From: a virus
IMG/VR virus record: IMGVR_UViG_3300030328_002071
Span: 1-40,790 of that record
Length of the DNA: 40,790 bases
Direction: 5' to 3' (one strand)
Both the position numbers and the translations under genes were made by a program. The notes under the pieces were generated by a model that ran no database searches, was not told the origin of the DNA, and saw nothing but the letters and a program-made list of their open reading frames with translations. Positions within the stretch are counted from its first letter, which is position 1; every line of letters starts with the position of its first letter. Positions 1-7,129 of this stretch are shown here, one piece after another.

Positions 1-1
1 T

Positions 2-1417
2 ATTGGTTTCTATGGATTTGGATTAATACATATGATTGGCGGACTAAGTAAATCTGCTACTTCTCTATTAAGACAGTTAATAGACGCAGGTACTTTATCT
101 AATTTGCCAGGCGGATTAAAAACAAGAGGTCTCCGAATTAAAGGAGATGATACACCAATTATGCCAGGTGAATTTAGAGATGTTGATGTGCCAGGCGGAA
201 CAATTGGAGAAAACATTTCTTTCTTACCATATAAAGAACCAAGTCAAGTTCTCTATTCATTACTTACAACAATAGTTGACGAAGGAAGAAGATTTGCAAG
301 TCTAGGTGATTTAAAAATTGCTGACATGAATAATGAAGCTCCTGTTGGAACAACACTTGCCTTAATGGAAAGACAAATGAAAGTGATGAGTGCTATCCAA
401 TCAAGACTTCATTCTTCTATGCATAAAGAGTTTAACTTATTAACAGAAATAATAAGAAAGTTTACATCTCCTGAATATCCTTATGCTGAAGACCCTAATA
501 CATTTATTAAAGTAGAAGACTTTGATAAGAGAGTTGATGTTATACCTGTAAGTAATCCAAATGCGGCAACTATGTCTCAAAGGATTATGCAGTATCAAGC
601 GGCTCTTCAATTAGCTACACAAGCACCTGAAATGTATGATATGCCTGAACTACATAGGCAAATGCTAGAAGTTTTAGGTATAGAAAATGTTGATAAGGTT
701 ATACCTCACAAAGATGATATTAAACCTGCTGATCCTGTAATGGAAAATATGAATATTGTTAATAATGAACCTGTAAAAGCATTTGAATATCAAGACCATG
801 AAGCTCATATAGCTGTTCATATGGCGGGAATGCAAGACCCTGAATTAGCTCAGATGGTTGAACAAAGTCCATCAGCACAAACAATTTACATGGCAGCAGA
901 AGCTCATATTAGAGAGCATTTGGCTTTCCAATATAGAGCCGATATTGAAAAAGAAATGGGTACACCATTACCTCCTCTTGGAGAACCTCTTCCGCCAGAT
1001 ATTGAAAAAAGACTTTCAGACCTTGTTGCTCAAGCTGCTGAAAAATTATCATTGCGTAAACAAGCTGAAGCACAACAGCAACAAGCTATGGAACAAATGC
1101 AAGACCCAATTGTTCAACAAAGAAATAGAGAACTTGATATTCAAGAAGCTGATATCATGCGTAAAGCTCAAGCCGATAAAGCTAAAGCATTAGGAAATCA
1201 AGAAAAACTTAAAGCTGATGTATTAAAACAAGTTATGAAACTTCAATCAGATCAAAAAATGGAAGGTGCAGAACTTGGTGTAAGAATAGGAGAAGCGTTA
1301 CTTGAAGCATCAATTAAAGATGGTGATGCTGATTCACAAGATTTTGTTGAAGGCGTTAAACTTGCAATTGAAATACAAAAAGAGTTGCATAATCAGAAAG
1401 TTGGAAGTAAGTTATAA
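2..1417 (+). CDS. Portal protein, C-terminal part (5' truncated by window edge)
   Basis: The reading frame is open from the first bases, so the gene begins upstream; the first internal Met (position 32) is not the start. The visible 472 residues look like the clip/wing and C-terminal part of a podovirus portal, the dodecameric ring through which DNA is packaged and ejected. A region rich in Leu, Gly and Pro (about residues 15-70) is followed by helices with the phrase ALMERQMKVMSAIQSRLHS. The last 120 residues are a Gln/Lys/Glu-rich predicted coiled coil (KQAEAQQQQAMEQM and onward), as expected for a P22-type portal barrel. Its place at the head of the scaffold and capsid genes supports the call. 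I see the position and composition; the family name is inferred. Confidence 0.8.
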   Translation: MGFYGFGLIHMIGGLSKSATSLLRQLIDAGTLSNLPGGLKTRGLRIKGDDTPIMPGEFRDVDVPGGTIGENISFLPYKEPSQVLYSLLTTIVDEGRRFASLGDLKIADMNNEAPVGTTLALMERQMKVMSAIQSRLHSSMHKEFNLLTEIIRKFTSPEYPYAEDPNTFIKVEDFDKRVDVIPVSNPNAATMSQRIMQYQAALQLATQAPEMYDMPELHRQMLEVLGIENVDKVIPHKDDIKPADPVMENMNIVNNEPVKAFEYQDHEAHIAVHMAGMQDPELAQMVEQSPSAQTIYMAAEAHIREHLAFQYRADIEKEMGTPLPPLGEPLPPDIEKRLSDLVAQAAEKLSLRKQAEAQQQQAMEQMQDPIVQQRNRELDIQEADIMRKAQADKAKALGNQEKLKADVLKQVMKLQSDQKMEGAELGVRIGEALLEASIKDGDADSQDFVEGVKLAIEIQKELHNQKVGSKL

Positions 1418-1442
1418 AAAAAACTTAATAAAAGGGATAAAA

Positions 1443-1577
1443 ATGAAAAATTTAACAATATTAATATTACCATTATTTTTAATGGCTTGTGGATCATCTA
1501 GAATAATGCTTAATGCAGATATTCCACAAGACACAGAAGTAACAATCGAAATTTCTACTGACAATACTACTGAATAA
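1443..1577 (+). CDS. Small lipoprotein, 44 aa
   Basis: A 44-residue protein with a lipoprotein signal: MKNLTILILPLFLMAC, in which L-M-A-C fits the lipobox and Cys16 would be lipidated. The mature part is only about 29 residues and Thr/Glu-rich. I chose the ATG at 1443 because AAGGGAT lies just upstream and the signal peptide starts there; upstream in-frame Met codons lie inside the portal gene. It sits 25 bases after the portal gene. Possible roles are a superinfection-blocking lipoprotein or an outer-membrane spanin subunit, but no partner inner-membrane spanin is adjacent. Function is unknown. Confidence 0.7.
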   Translation: MKNLTILILPLFLMACGSSRIMLNADIPQDTEVTIEISTDNTTE

Positions 1578-1595
1578 TTATATTCTGAGGGAGAC

Positions 1596-1790
1596 ATGGC
1601 AGTAACAGAAACACCATTCAGTCTGATAAGAAAAAATTTACAGACGGCAATTGCACAATATGGAGATACTCTTGCACAAGGTGCTTGTAGAGATTTCCAT
1701 GAATATAGAAAAATTACAGGCATCATTGAAGGTTTATCAATTGCTGATCGAGAGGTTGGCGATATAGAATCTCGTTATATGGAGGAATAA
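1596..1790 (+). CDS. Conserved-type small head-region protein, 64 aa
   Basis: A 64-residue mostly helical soluble protein preceded by GAGGGAG. Its stop codon abuts the start of the GroES-like gene. It has no signal peptide or membrane segment. The N-terminal MAVTET resembles the start of the adaptor-like gene at 8228, perhaps by chance. I do not recognise the family. Its position between portal and scaffold suggests a minor head or assembly role. Confidence 0.7.
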   Translation: MAVTETPFSLIRKNLQTAIAQYGDTLAQGACRDFHEYRKITGIIEGLSIADREVGDIESRYMEE

Positions 1791-2216
1791 ATGGGAGTAC
1801 CATCGGAAGTACCAAAAAAATCAACCTTATCTAAAGTAACAGATAAGAGAAAAGAAAAAGAGAAAAAAGAGGAGCAAGAAATTGCTACTCAACTTCCTGA
1901 ACCGCAAGGTTATAGGATTTTAATTGCTTTACCAGAACCTGATGATAAAACAAAAGGTGGCATTTATAAGACAGAAACTGAACTACATACGGAAGAGATT
2001 GCCACAGTAGTAGGTTTTGTGTTAAAAATGGGTGAAGATTGCTATGATGACAAGAAGAAATTCCCATCAGGAGCATGGTGTAAGGAAGGAGACTGGATTG
2101 TTTTCCGTGCTTTTACAGGTACACGCTTAAAAATACATGGAAAAGAATTTAGAATTATTAATGATGACAATGTAGAAGCTGTTGTCAAAGACCCAAGAGG
2201 TATAGAAAGAGTATGA
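1791..2216 (+). CDS. GroES-like co-chaperonin (Cpn10 family)
   Basis: A 141-residue protein. Residues 1-35 are a Lys/Glu-rich extension. From about residue 36 there is a GroES-like beta-barrel: GYRILIALPEPDDKTKGGIY corresponds to the first strands and mobile loop, where the GGI-hydrophobic stretch would contact GroEL. It is followed by a V-G-x-V-L strand, KEGDWIVFRAFTGTRLKIHGKEFRI (the GroES 'GD-V-F' segment, with residues split here as KEGDWIVF and KIHGKEFRI), and a final DDNVEAVV matching the typical C-terminal 'DILAIV' strand. Phage co-chaperonins such as T4 gp31 work with host GroEL to fold the capsid protein. Placement just before the scaffold and capsid genes fits that job. The next gene overlaps it by ATGA. 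Confidence 0.8.
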   Translation: MGVPSEVPKKSTLSKVTDKRKEKEKKEEQEIATQLPEPQGYRILIALPEPDDKTKGGIYKTETELHTEEIATVVGFVLKMGEDCYDDKKKFPSGAWCKEGDWIVFRAFTGTRLKIHGKEFRIINDDNVEAVVKDPRGIERV

Positions 2217-3229
2217 CCGAAACACAACTAGCCGAAGAGAATCAAGAAATGGAATCATTTTCTGAAACTCAATCAACTGAAGAAAAATTTTTAGGAGTCA
2301 AATCTACAGTAGGCACAGAAACAGACTCAAATATTGAAATAGAAGTTATTGATGATCGACCAGAGGAAGATAGAAAACCTTCTAAAAAGGAATCAGATAA
2401 TTCAGGAGAAATTGATGAACTATCTGGTAACGCAAATAAAAGAATACAAAAATTAAAATATGATTACCACGAAGAAAGAAGAGAAAAAGAAAAAGCAATT
2501 CGTCTTAGGGATGAGGCAGTTGACTATGCAAAACAAGCAGTTAATGAAAATCAACGGCTTTCTCGACTTGTCGGAAGTGGTCAACAAGAACTTATTAAAC
2601 AGGCAAAAGATAAAGCTGAGTTTGCAAAACAAGCCGCTACAAGAAAATATAAAGAAGCATATGAAGCGGGTGATGCTGAAGAAATAGCAAAAGCACAACA
2701 AATTCTTACAGAAGCAACATTTGCATCTCAACAAGCTGAAACTTTACCTCAACAGGTGGCTAATCAAGTTTATCAGCAAGAAATTGCTGAACAAAAAAAA
2801 CAACCTGTTCAACAACAACAAAATCCATCAGTTCCAAAACCAGATGAAAAAGCTGTAAAATGGCAAGAAAAAAACAATTGGTTTGGTTCAGATGAAGAAA
2901 TGACTAATTTCGCATATGGCGTTCACGCAAAACTTGTAAAAGAAAATGTTGACCCGACATCAGATGAATACTATGATCGGATCGATAAAAGGATGCAGGA
3001 AGTATTTCCTGATAATTTTGGAATCGAAACTCAAAAACAGGATGTAGCAGAACCTGTTGAGGATCGCAAGTCGCCCATGGCTACAGAAGATGTAGTAGCT
3101 CCTGCGACTAGAAATAATGGAGCAAGACCTAATAAGGTCAAACTAACTGCTACTCAAGTTTCCCTCGCAAGAAAACTTGGTATTACGCCTGAACAATATG
3201 CGGCACAACTTATAAAGGATAAAAGATGA
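2213..3229 (+). CDS. Scaffolding-like protein
   Basis: A 338-residue, highly charged protein. The acidic, Ser/Glu-rich N-terminus (residues 1-75) is followed by a long helical coiled-coil stretch (about 80-200, rich in Glu, Lys, Ala and Gln), a Gln-rich linker (about 185-210) and a C-terminal tail ending in a short basic helix (TPEQYAAQLIKDKR). This composition is typical of internal scaffolding proteins, which bind the capsid protein through a basic C-terminal helix and leave the procapsid. It starts by a 4-base ATGA overlap with the co-chaperonin and ends by another with the next gene, so the three are translationally coupled. The role is inferred from composition and position upstream of the capsid gene. 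Confidence 0.7.
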   Translation: MTETQLAEENQEMESFSETQSTEEKFLGVKSTVGTETDSNIEIEVIDDRPEEDRKPSKKESDNSGEIDELSGNANKRIQKLKYDYHEERREKEKAIRLRDEAVDYAKQAVNENQRLSRLVGSGQQELIKQAKDKAEFAKQAATRKYKEAYEAGDAEEIAKAQQILTEATFASQQAETLPQQVANQVYQQEIAEQKKQPVQQQQNPSVPKPDEKAVKWQEKNNWFGSDEEMTNFAYGVHAKLVKENVDPTSDEYYDRIDKRMQEVFPDNFGIETQKQDVAEPVEDRKSPMATEDVVAPATRNNGARPNKVKLTATQVSLARKLGITPEQYAAQLIKDKR

Positions 3230-3795
3230 ATAAAAAAATCGATAATAACCCTAAAGAAGATCAAACTGTTGGCATAAATAATAAACAGCAAGATCAAATT
3301 GAAGCAGAAGTGCTTGAAGCTGCAAATGAAGAAGGCGTTAGCCGCACACCACGAGAATCTCGTGATGATACTCAAAGAGCAGACACGCAGCGAACTCAAG
3401 CGTGGCAACCACCTTCAGTATTACCTGATCCTAAACCACAAGATGGTTATGTATTTAGATGGATCAGAACTTCACTTGTAGGTCAATCAGACAACCCTAA
3501 TGTATCTTATAGATTTAGGGAAGGATGGGAGGCGTGTAAAGCTGAAGATCATCCAGAACTGAAAATCTTAGTTGATCAAAACTCAAGATGGGCAGATGAC
3601 GGATGTGTTGAAATTGGTGGTTTATTACTATGTAAAGCTCCTGTTGAAATGGTGGAAGCCAGAAGAGAATATTATAATCAATTAGCTCAACAGCAGGTAG
3701 AATCCATAGATAACAATTATTTAAAAGAAAGTGATCCGAGAATGCCAATGCTCGAACCGAACAGGCAATCAAGGGTTACATTTGGTAAACATTAA
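3226..3795 (+). CDS. Head-module protein of unknown function, 189 aa
   Basis: A 189-residue soluble protein. The first 60 residues are acidic, Gln/Asp-rich and probably disordered. The middle (about 70-140) looks folded: DGYVFRWIRTSLVGQSDNP, REGWEACKAEDHPEL, then GCVEIGGLLLCKAPVEMVEAR. The last 30 residues are polar and end in RVTFGKH. The start overlaps the scaffold stop (ATGA). The WEACKAEDHPEL and GGLLLCKAP phrases are the kind seen in conserved virion-assembly proteins of marine podoviruses, but I cannot assign a function. Confidence 0.65.
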   Translation: MNKKIDNNPKEDQTVGINNKQQDQIEAEVLEAANEEGVSRTPRESRDDTQRADTQRTQAWQPPSVLPDPKPQDGYVFRWIRTSLVGQSDNPNVSYRFREGWEACKAEDHPELKILVDQNSRWADDGCVEIGGLLLCKAPVEMVEARREYYNQLAQQQVESIDNNYLKESDPRMPMLEPNRQSRVTFGKH

Positions 3796-3814
3796 TTAAC
3801 TTAAGGAGTAAGTT

Positions 3815-4405
3815 ATGGCTACAACAGCTACACCTATGGGTGCAGAGCCAGTAGGAACTACTTCAGCTAGTGGATCATTTAGTGGAAAAACAAGACATAT
3901 TCCGATTGCATCGGGATATGCTACAAGCATTTTCTATGGTGATTTCGTTAAGCTAGTAGATAATGGAGCAACTACAACTATCGCTAAAGATGTTGGAACT
4001 GCTACATTAACACCTATTGGTATCTTTTTAGGAGTTAGATATACTGACCCTAACACCAATCAACTTACCTTTGCTCAATCTTACAACCAACCAATTGCTG
4101 CTTCTGATATCGAAGCGATCATTTTAGATGATCCTAATGTCGAGTTCAGAATACAAGCAGATGGTGCTGTAACGAAAGACGCATTTGGTAAAAACGCAGG
4201 CGTTGTACAAACAGCAGGAAGTGCAGACATTGGTAGAAGTAAAAATGCACTAGATGCGAGTACAGTCGCTACCACTAACACTCTACCACTTCGTATACTT
4301 GGATTCGTTGAAAGCGGAGAAAGCACAGCAGGAGATGCATATACTGATCTTATTGTGACATTCAACGCAGGAATGCATGCATACGATAAAGCAACAGGCG
4401 TATAG
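3815..4405 (+). CDS. Probable head decoration / capsid-accessory protein
   Basis: A 196-residue protein, Ala/Thr/Gly-rich and predicted mainly beta, directly upstream of the major capsid gene. An AAGGAG at 3803-3808 gives a strong ribosome site. Residues 25-75 (RHIPIASGYATSIFYGDFVK followed by TPIGIFLGVRYTDP) read like a small barrel; the C-terminus carries LPLRILGFVESGES and DLIVTFNAGMHAYDKATGV. A small beta-rich protein encoded immediately before the capsid protein is commonly a decoration or cement protein in tailed phages. The role rests on position and composition. Confidence 0.6.
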   Translation: MATTATPMGAEPVGTTSASGSFSGKTRHIPIASGYATSIFYGDFVKLVDNGATTTIAKDVGTATLTPIGIFLGVRYTDPNTNQLTFAQSYNQPIAASDIEAIILDDPNVEFRIQADGAVTKDAFGKNAGVVQTAGSADIGRSKNALDASTVATTNTLPLRILGFVESGESTAGDAYTDLIVTFNAGMHAYDKATGV

Positions 4406-4417
4406 GAGGAATAAGAT

Positions 4418-5356
4418 ATGGCAATTTCAAGAGCCCAGATGCTTAAAGAACTCTTACCAGGCTTAAATGCTTTGTTTGGTTTAGAGTATGAAGGATACGA
4501 TTCAGAAGACAAGGAAATTTATGAAACTGAGAATTCTGATCGTTCATTTGAAGAGGAAGTAAAACTTTCTGGTTTTGGTCAAGCACCAGTAAAAAATGAA
4601 GGAGCAGCAATGACTTATGATTCTGCTCAAGAATCTTTTACAGCTAGATATAACCACGAAACAATTGCTCTCGGCTTCGCAATTACTGAAGAAGCTATGG
4701 AAGACAATCTATACGATAGTCTATCAAGCAGATACACGAAAGCACTAGCTAGAGCAATGGCTTATACTAAACAAGTAAAAGCTGCTTATCCTCTAAACAA
4801 TGGATTTACTAACGCATATCAATCAGGAGATGGCGTAAATTTATTTACTGCCGTTGGTGATGGTGTTGCAGGAGGTGATGGTCACCCGCTAGTTAATGGC
4901 GGAACAAACAGTAACCGCCCTGTAACAGCTGCAGACCTTAATGAAACATCATTAGAAGCTGCAATAATCGATATTTCTGGTTATACTGATGAGAGAGGAT
5001 TATTAGTAGCAGGTCGTGCAAGAAAACTTATTGTACCATCTAATCTAATGTTCGTTGCTCAAAGGATACTAGCAACCGATTTAAGACCAAATACTGCTGA
5101 TAACGATATTAATGCTATTAAATCATTAGGAGTAGTTCCACAGGGTTACTCAGTTAATCATTATTTAACTGATACAAACGCTTGGTTCTTACTAACTGAT
5201 ATACCTAATGGTATGAAGCATTTCGTTAGAACACCATTAGAAACAGGTATGGATGGCGATTTCGACACAGGTAATGTGAGATATCGTGCTAGAGAAAGAT
5301 ACAGCTTTGGCGTATCAGACCCTCTAGGAATATACGGAAGTCCTGGTTCTTCATAG
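4418..5356 (+). CDS. Major capsid protein
   Basis: A 312-residue protein with AGGAGG (4404-4409) upstream. It has the layout of HK97-fold capsid proteins: an acidic, helical N-terminal arm (about 1-50), an extended-loop region around residues 50-80 (VKLSGFGQAPVKNEGAAMTY), a long helix after GFAITEEAMEDNLYDSLSSR, and a C-terminal core with RKLIVPSNLMFVAQRIL and RARERYSFGVSDPLGIYGSPG. Length, the phrase ALGFAITEEAMEDNLYD and its place after scaffold and decoration genes are typical. A strong terminator follows at once, as often seen for the most abundant phage protein. Whether the N-terminal arm is cleaved cannot be told. Confidence 0.88.
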   Translation: MAISRAQMLKELLPGLNALFGLEYEGYDSEDKEIYETENSDRSFEEEVKLSGFGQAPVKNEGAAMTYDSAQESFTARYNHETIALGFAITEEAMEDNLYDSLSSRYTKALARAMAYTKQVKAAYPLNNGFTNAYQSGDGVNLFTAVGDGVAGGDGHPLVNGGTNSNRPVTAADLNETSLEAAIIDISGYTDERGLLVAGRARKLIVPSNLMFVAQRILATDLRPNTADNDINAIKSLGVVPQGYSVNHYLTDTNAWFLLTDIPNGMKHFVRTPLETGMDGDFDTGNVRYRARERYSFGVSDPLGIYGSPGSS

Positions 5357-5378
5357 GTTTTAAGCGTATAAAACATTT

Positions 5379-5410
5379 AAAGGAGGATGTCTTGCATCCT
5401 CCTTTTTTTT
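5379..5410 (+). terminator. Rho-independent terminator after the capsid gene
   Basis: An 11-bp perfect stem (AAAGGAGGATG / CATCCTCCTTT) with a 5-base loop, followed by a run of T through 5410. It lies 22 bases after the capsid stop and would end, or partly end, transcripts of the head module. Confidence 0.9.
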
Positions 5411-5442
5411 CGTGTATCTTAAATGTAATAAAAACGAATCAC

Positions 5443-5464
5443 TTGACTAACTTCGGTTAGACAA
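5443..5464 (+). promoter_or_regulatory. UUCG-tetraloop hairpin in the leader of the next gene
   Basis: TTG-A-CTAAC, TTCG, GTTAG-A-CAA: a 9-position stem with one A-A mismatch closed by C(UUCG)G, the unusually stable tetraloop. It lies between the capsid terminator and the AAGGAG of the gene at 5486. It could block exonucleases or mark a processed 5' end of mRNA. The TTGACT at 5443-5448 looks like a -35 box, but I see no fitting -10 box. Confidence 0.6.
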
Positions 5465-5485
5465 CCCAACGACAAGGAGATTAAC

Positions 5486-5941
5486 ATGGGTAAAACAACA
5501 TTCTCAGGACCAATTAAAGCTGGTACTATTAACGACACCACAGGAACTACAGTAGGAACTAATGTTACTAATATAGGTTCTGTTGTAATGTCACAATCAA
5601 TTTTAGCAGATATCACAGGTGCAAGTCATCTTAACCAAAGAGTTGCAGTCGTTCCTGCAAACTCACAAATTGTAGATGTTATTTTAAATGTAACAACTGC
5701 AAGTAATGATGGCGGTGCAGCAACAATTTCAGTTGGTACTGCAGCAGACGCAGATGCCTTTTTAGGTACTGTTAATGTAAAAGCTGTTGCGACAACACAC
5801 GGAACTTTAGATACTGAAGCTACAAATGTAGGAACAACTGATTTAGAGGTTCTTGCTGACTTTACAGGAGCTAATGGTAACGGAACAGCAGGTGTTGCTA
5901 CAGTTACTGTTCTTTATGTTCAAAACAATAATCTTTCTTAA
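5486..5941 (+). CDS. Beta-rich virion protein (decoration or head-fibre-like)
   Basis: A 151-residue Thr/Gly/Ala/Val-rich protein of predicted beta structure, with no cysteine and few charged residues. The MGKTTFSGPIKAG start resembles N-termini of structural proteins common in marine phages. The core carries VAVVPANSQIVDVILNV and ISVGTAADADAFLGTVNVK, phrases typical of small jelly-roll-like surface domains. It is the first gene after the capsid terminator and has its own AAGGAG site. Capsid decoration or head fibre is the best guess; a tail role cannot be excluded. Confidence 0.6.
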   Translation: MGKTTFSGPIKAGTINDTTGTTVGTNVTNIGSVVMSQSILADITGASHLNQRVAVVPANSQIVDVILNVTTASNDGGAATISVGTAADADAFLGTVNVKAVATTHGTLDTEATNVGTTDLEVLADFTGANGNGTAGVATVTVLYVQNNNLS

Positions 5942-5942
5942 T

Positions 5943-5958
5943 TATTCCATACGGAATA
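5943..5958. repeat. 16-bp palindrome, copy 1 (TATTCC-N4-GGAATA)
   Basis: TATTCCATACGGAATA, followed by TTTA, in the gap between the genes at 5486 and 5978. It is the exact reverse complement of the copy at 39151 and shares the TTTA tail with the other copies. It overlaps neither stop nor start codon, so coding does not explain it. Confidence 0.85.
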
Positions 5959-5977
5959 TTTAAATAAGGAGACATAA

Positions 5978-6100
5978 ATGTCAGAAGAAAAAGAAACTAA
6001 AACTAAAACAAAAACTAAATCTAAAGTTAAAAAAACAACAGATAAATATGCTAGAGTTGGTTTTGTTCAAGCTGTAAAATCCAATAAAAAGGAGAAGTAA
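5978..6100 (+). CDS. Short Lys/Thr-rich basic protein, 40 aa
   Basis: A 40-residue ORF with a good ribosome site (AAGGAG at 5966-5971, 6 bases before ATG). It reads MSEEKETKTKTKTKSKVKKT followed by TDKYARVGFVQAVKSNKKEK. The stop is followed immediately by the ATG of the gene at 6101, whose AAAAAGGAG lies inside this gene, so the two look coupled. The strong start signal and the folded-looking YARVGFVQAV segment argue that it is real. The basic repeat could bind DNA or the capsid interior; function is unknown. Confidence 0.7.
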   Translation: MSEEKETKTKTKTKSKVKKTTDKYARVGFVQAVKSNKKEK

Positions 6101-6511
6101 ATGGCAGCACAATTAAGAAAACTTCAAGATGGACCATCTAAAGCTATCTGTGTTTTTACTAATCCTGACAATACAGCAGAAACTAATGCAGTTAAAATTG
6201 ATTTAAATAGTGGTGGAACAGGTCTTACACTAGAACCAAATCAATTAGGTAAAGCGTGTAGAAGAGTTGGAATATCAAAAATATGGTATTCTAATGTAGG
6301 TATGGGTGTAAAAATTCTTTGGAAAGCTAATTCTAATGATCTTGCAATTGAATTAAAACAAGATTGGTCAGATGAAATATGTTTTAAAGAATTTACTGCC
6401 TTAACTAATAGCGAAGCAACAGGTGCTAATGGAGATGTATTATTTACTACTGTTGGTGCAGGTTCAGGCGATACTTATACAATTGTAATTGAATTTAAAA
6501 AATATTATTAA
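6101..6511 (+). CDS. Virion-region protein of unknown function, 136 aa
   Basis: A 136-residue soluble protein, probably beta-rich. Residues 45-90 hold PNQLGKACRRVGISKIWYSN followed by VGMGVKILWKANSNDLAIEL; the C-terminus is strand-like and ends in TYTIVIEFKKYY. It has no signal or membrane segment. It lies between a basic 40-aa gene and the AT-hook protein gene in the accessory head module. It is likely a minor structural protein, by position only. Confidence 0.65.
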   Translation: MAAQLRKLQDGPSKAICVFTNPDNTAETNAVKIDLNSGGTGLTLEPNQLGKACRRVGISKIWYSNVGMGVKILWKANSNDLAIELKQDWSDEICFKEFTALTNSEATGANGDVLFTTVGAGSGDTYTIVIEFKKYY

Positions 6512-6524
6512 TAAAGGATAAATT

Positions 6525-7106
6525 ATGCCACAAGGAAAAGGAACTTATGGTTCTAAAAGAGGAAGACCACCTAAAGGAAGATATAAAGAAGGTGGCTTAC
6601 TTGAAAGATTTCGTAGTTTTAGAAGAAAAAGAAATTTAGAAAAAAAAGCTAAAGCAGCTGATAAATCTCGAATAGAAGAAGCTCAAAAAGACCCTGATAC
6701 AATAAAAAAAGGAAAAAAAGCATTTAAAGATGCAGGTAGTGGTCATAGAGGAAAAAACGCTAGAAGAAAAGTTGTTGAAGAAAAAGCCGCAGATATTTAT
6801 AAAGAGCGTACTGATTTAAGAGGTAAACCCAAATTAAAAGAAAAAAAGTTTGATTACCGAAATAAAATGGCAACTAAAATGTCACGCAAAAAAGCTGTAA
6901 AAAATGCTAAAGGAAGAACAGCATCAGAAATAGCTAATGATCCTGCTTTTTTTAGCAATACATCTAAAGGTAAATATTTAAGAGGAATACATAAAGGTTT
7001 ATCTAAAAAACCAATGATGGGCGGAGGTAAAGTTCAGTATAGTGGAGGTGGTTCTATAAAAAGAAAACCTTCTACTAAAGTATCTGCTGGAAACAAGTGG
7101 AATTAA
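6525..7106 (+). CDS. Highly basic protein with AT-hook-like motif
   Basis: A 193-residue protein dominated by Lys, Arg and Gly. Residues 10-20 read SKRGRPPKGR, which contains the GRP core flanked by basic residues of an AT-hook, a minor-groove binder of AT-rich DNA. The middle (about 28-150) is a charged helical region; the end is Gly-rich (MMGGGKVQYSGGGSIKRK). No membrane segment is present. In an AT-rich phage this protein could condense or organise packaged DNA, or bind the host chromosome after ejection. The motif is visible; the role is inferred. Similar GGGK-type basic tails occur in other proteins encoded here. Confidence 0.7.
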   Translation: MPQGKGTYGSKRGRPPKGRYKEGGLLERFRSFRRKRNLEKKAKAADKSRIEEAQKDPDTIKKGKKAFKDAGSGHRGKNARRKVVEEKAADIYKERTDLRGKPKLKEKKFDYRNKMATKMSRKKAVKNAKGRTASEIANDPAFFSNTSKGKYLRGIHKGLSKKPMMGGGKVQYSGGGSIKRKPSTKVSAGNKWN

Positions 7107-7129
7107 GCTAAATTTATAAGGGAGAAATA

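Noticed and set aside
858-1193. Rightward 111-aa ORF inside the portal gene
   Set aside because: Lys/Leu/Asn-rich frame shadow of the Gln-rich portal C-terminus.
4081-4512. Leftward 143-aa ORF across decoration and capsid genes
   Set aside because: Antisense to two well-supported genes with good ribosome sites; Ser/Ala/Pro-rich shadow composition.
5443-5448. Sigma70 promoter at TTGACT after the capsid terminator
   Set aside because: The -35-like box is the left arm of the UUCG hairpin and no -10 box lies 16-18 bases downstream.
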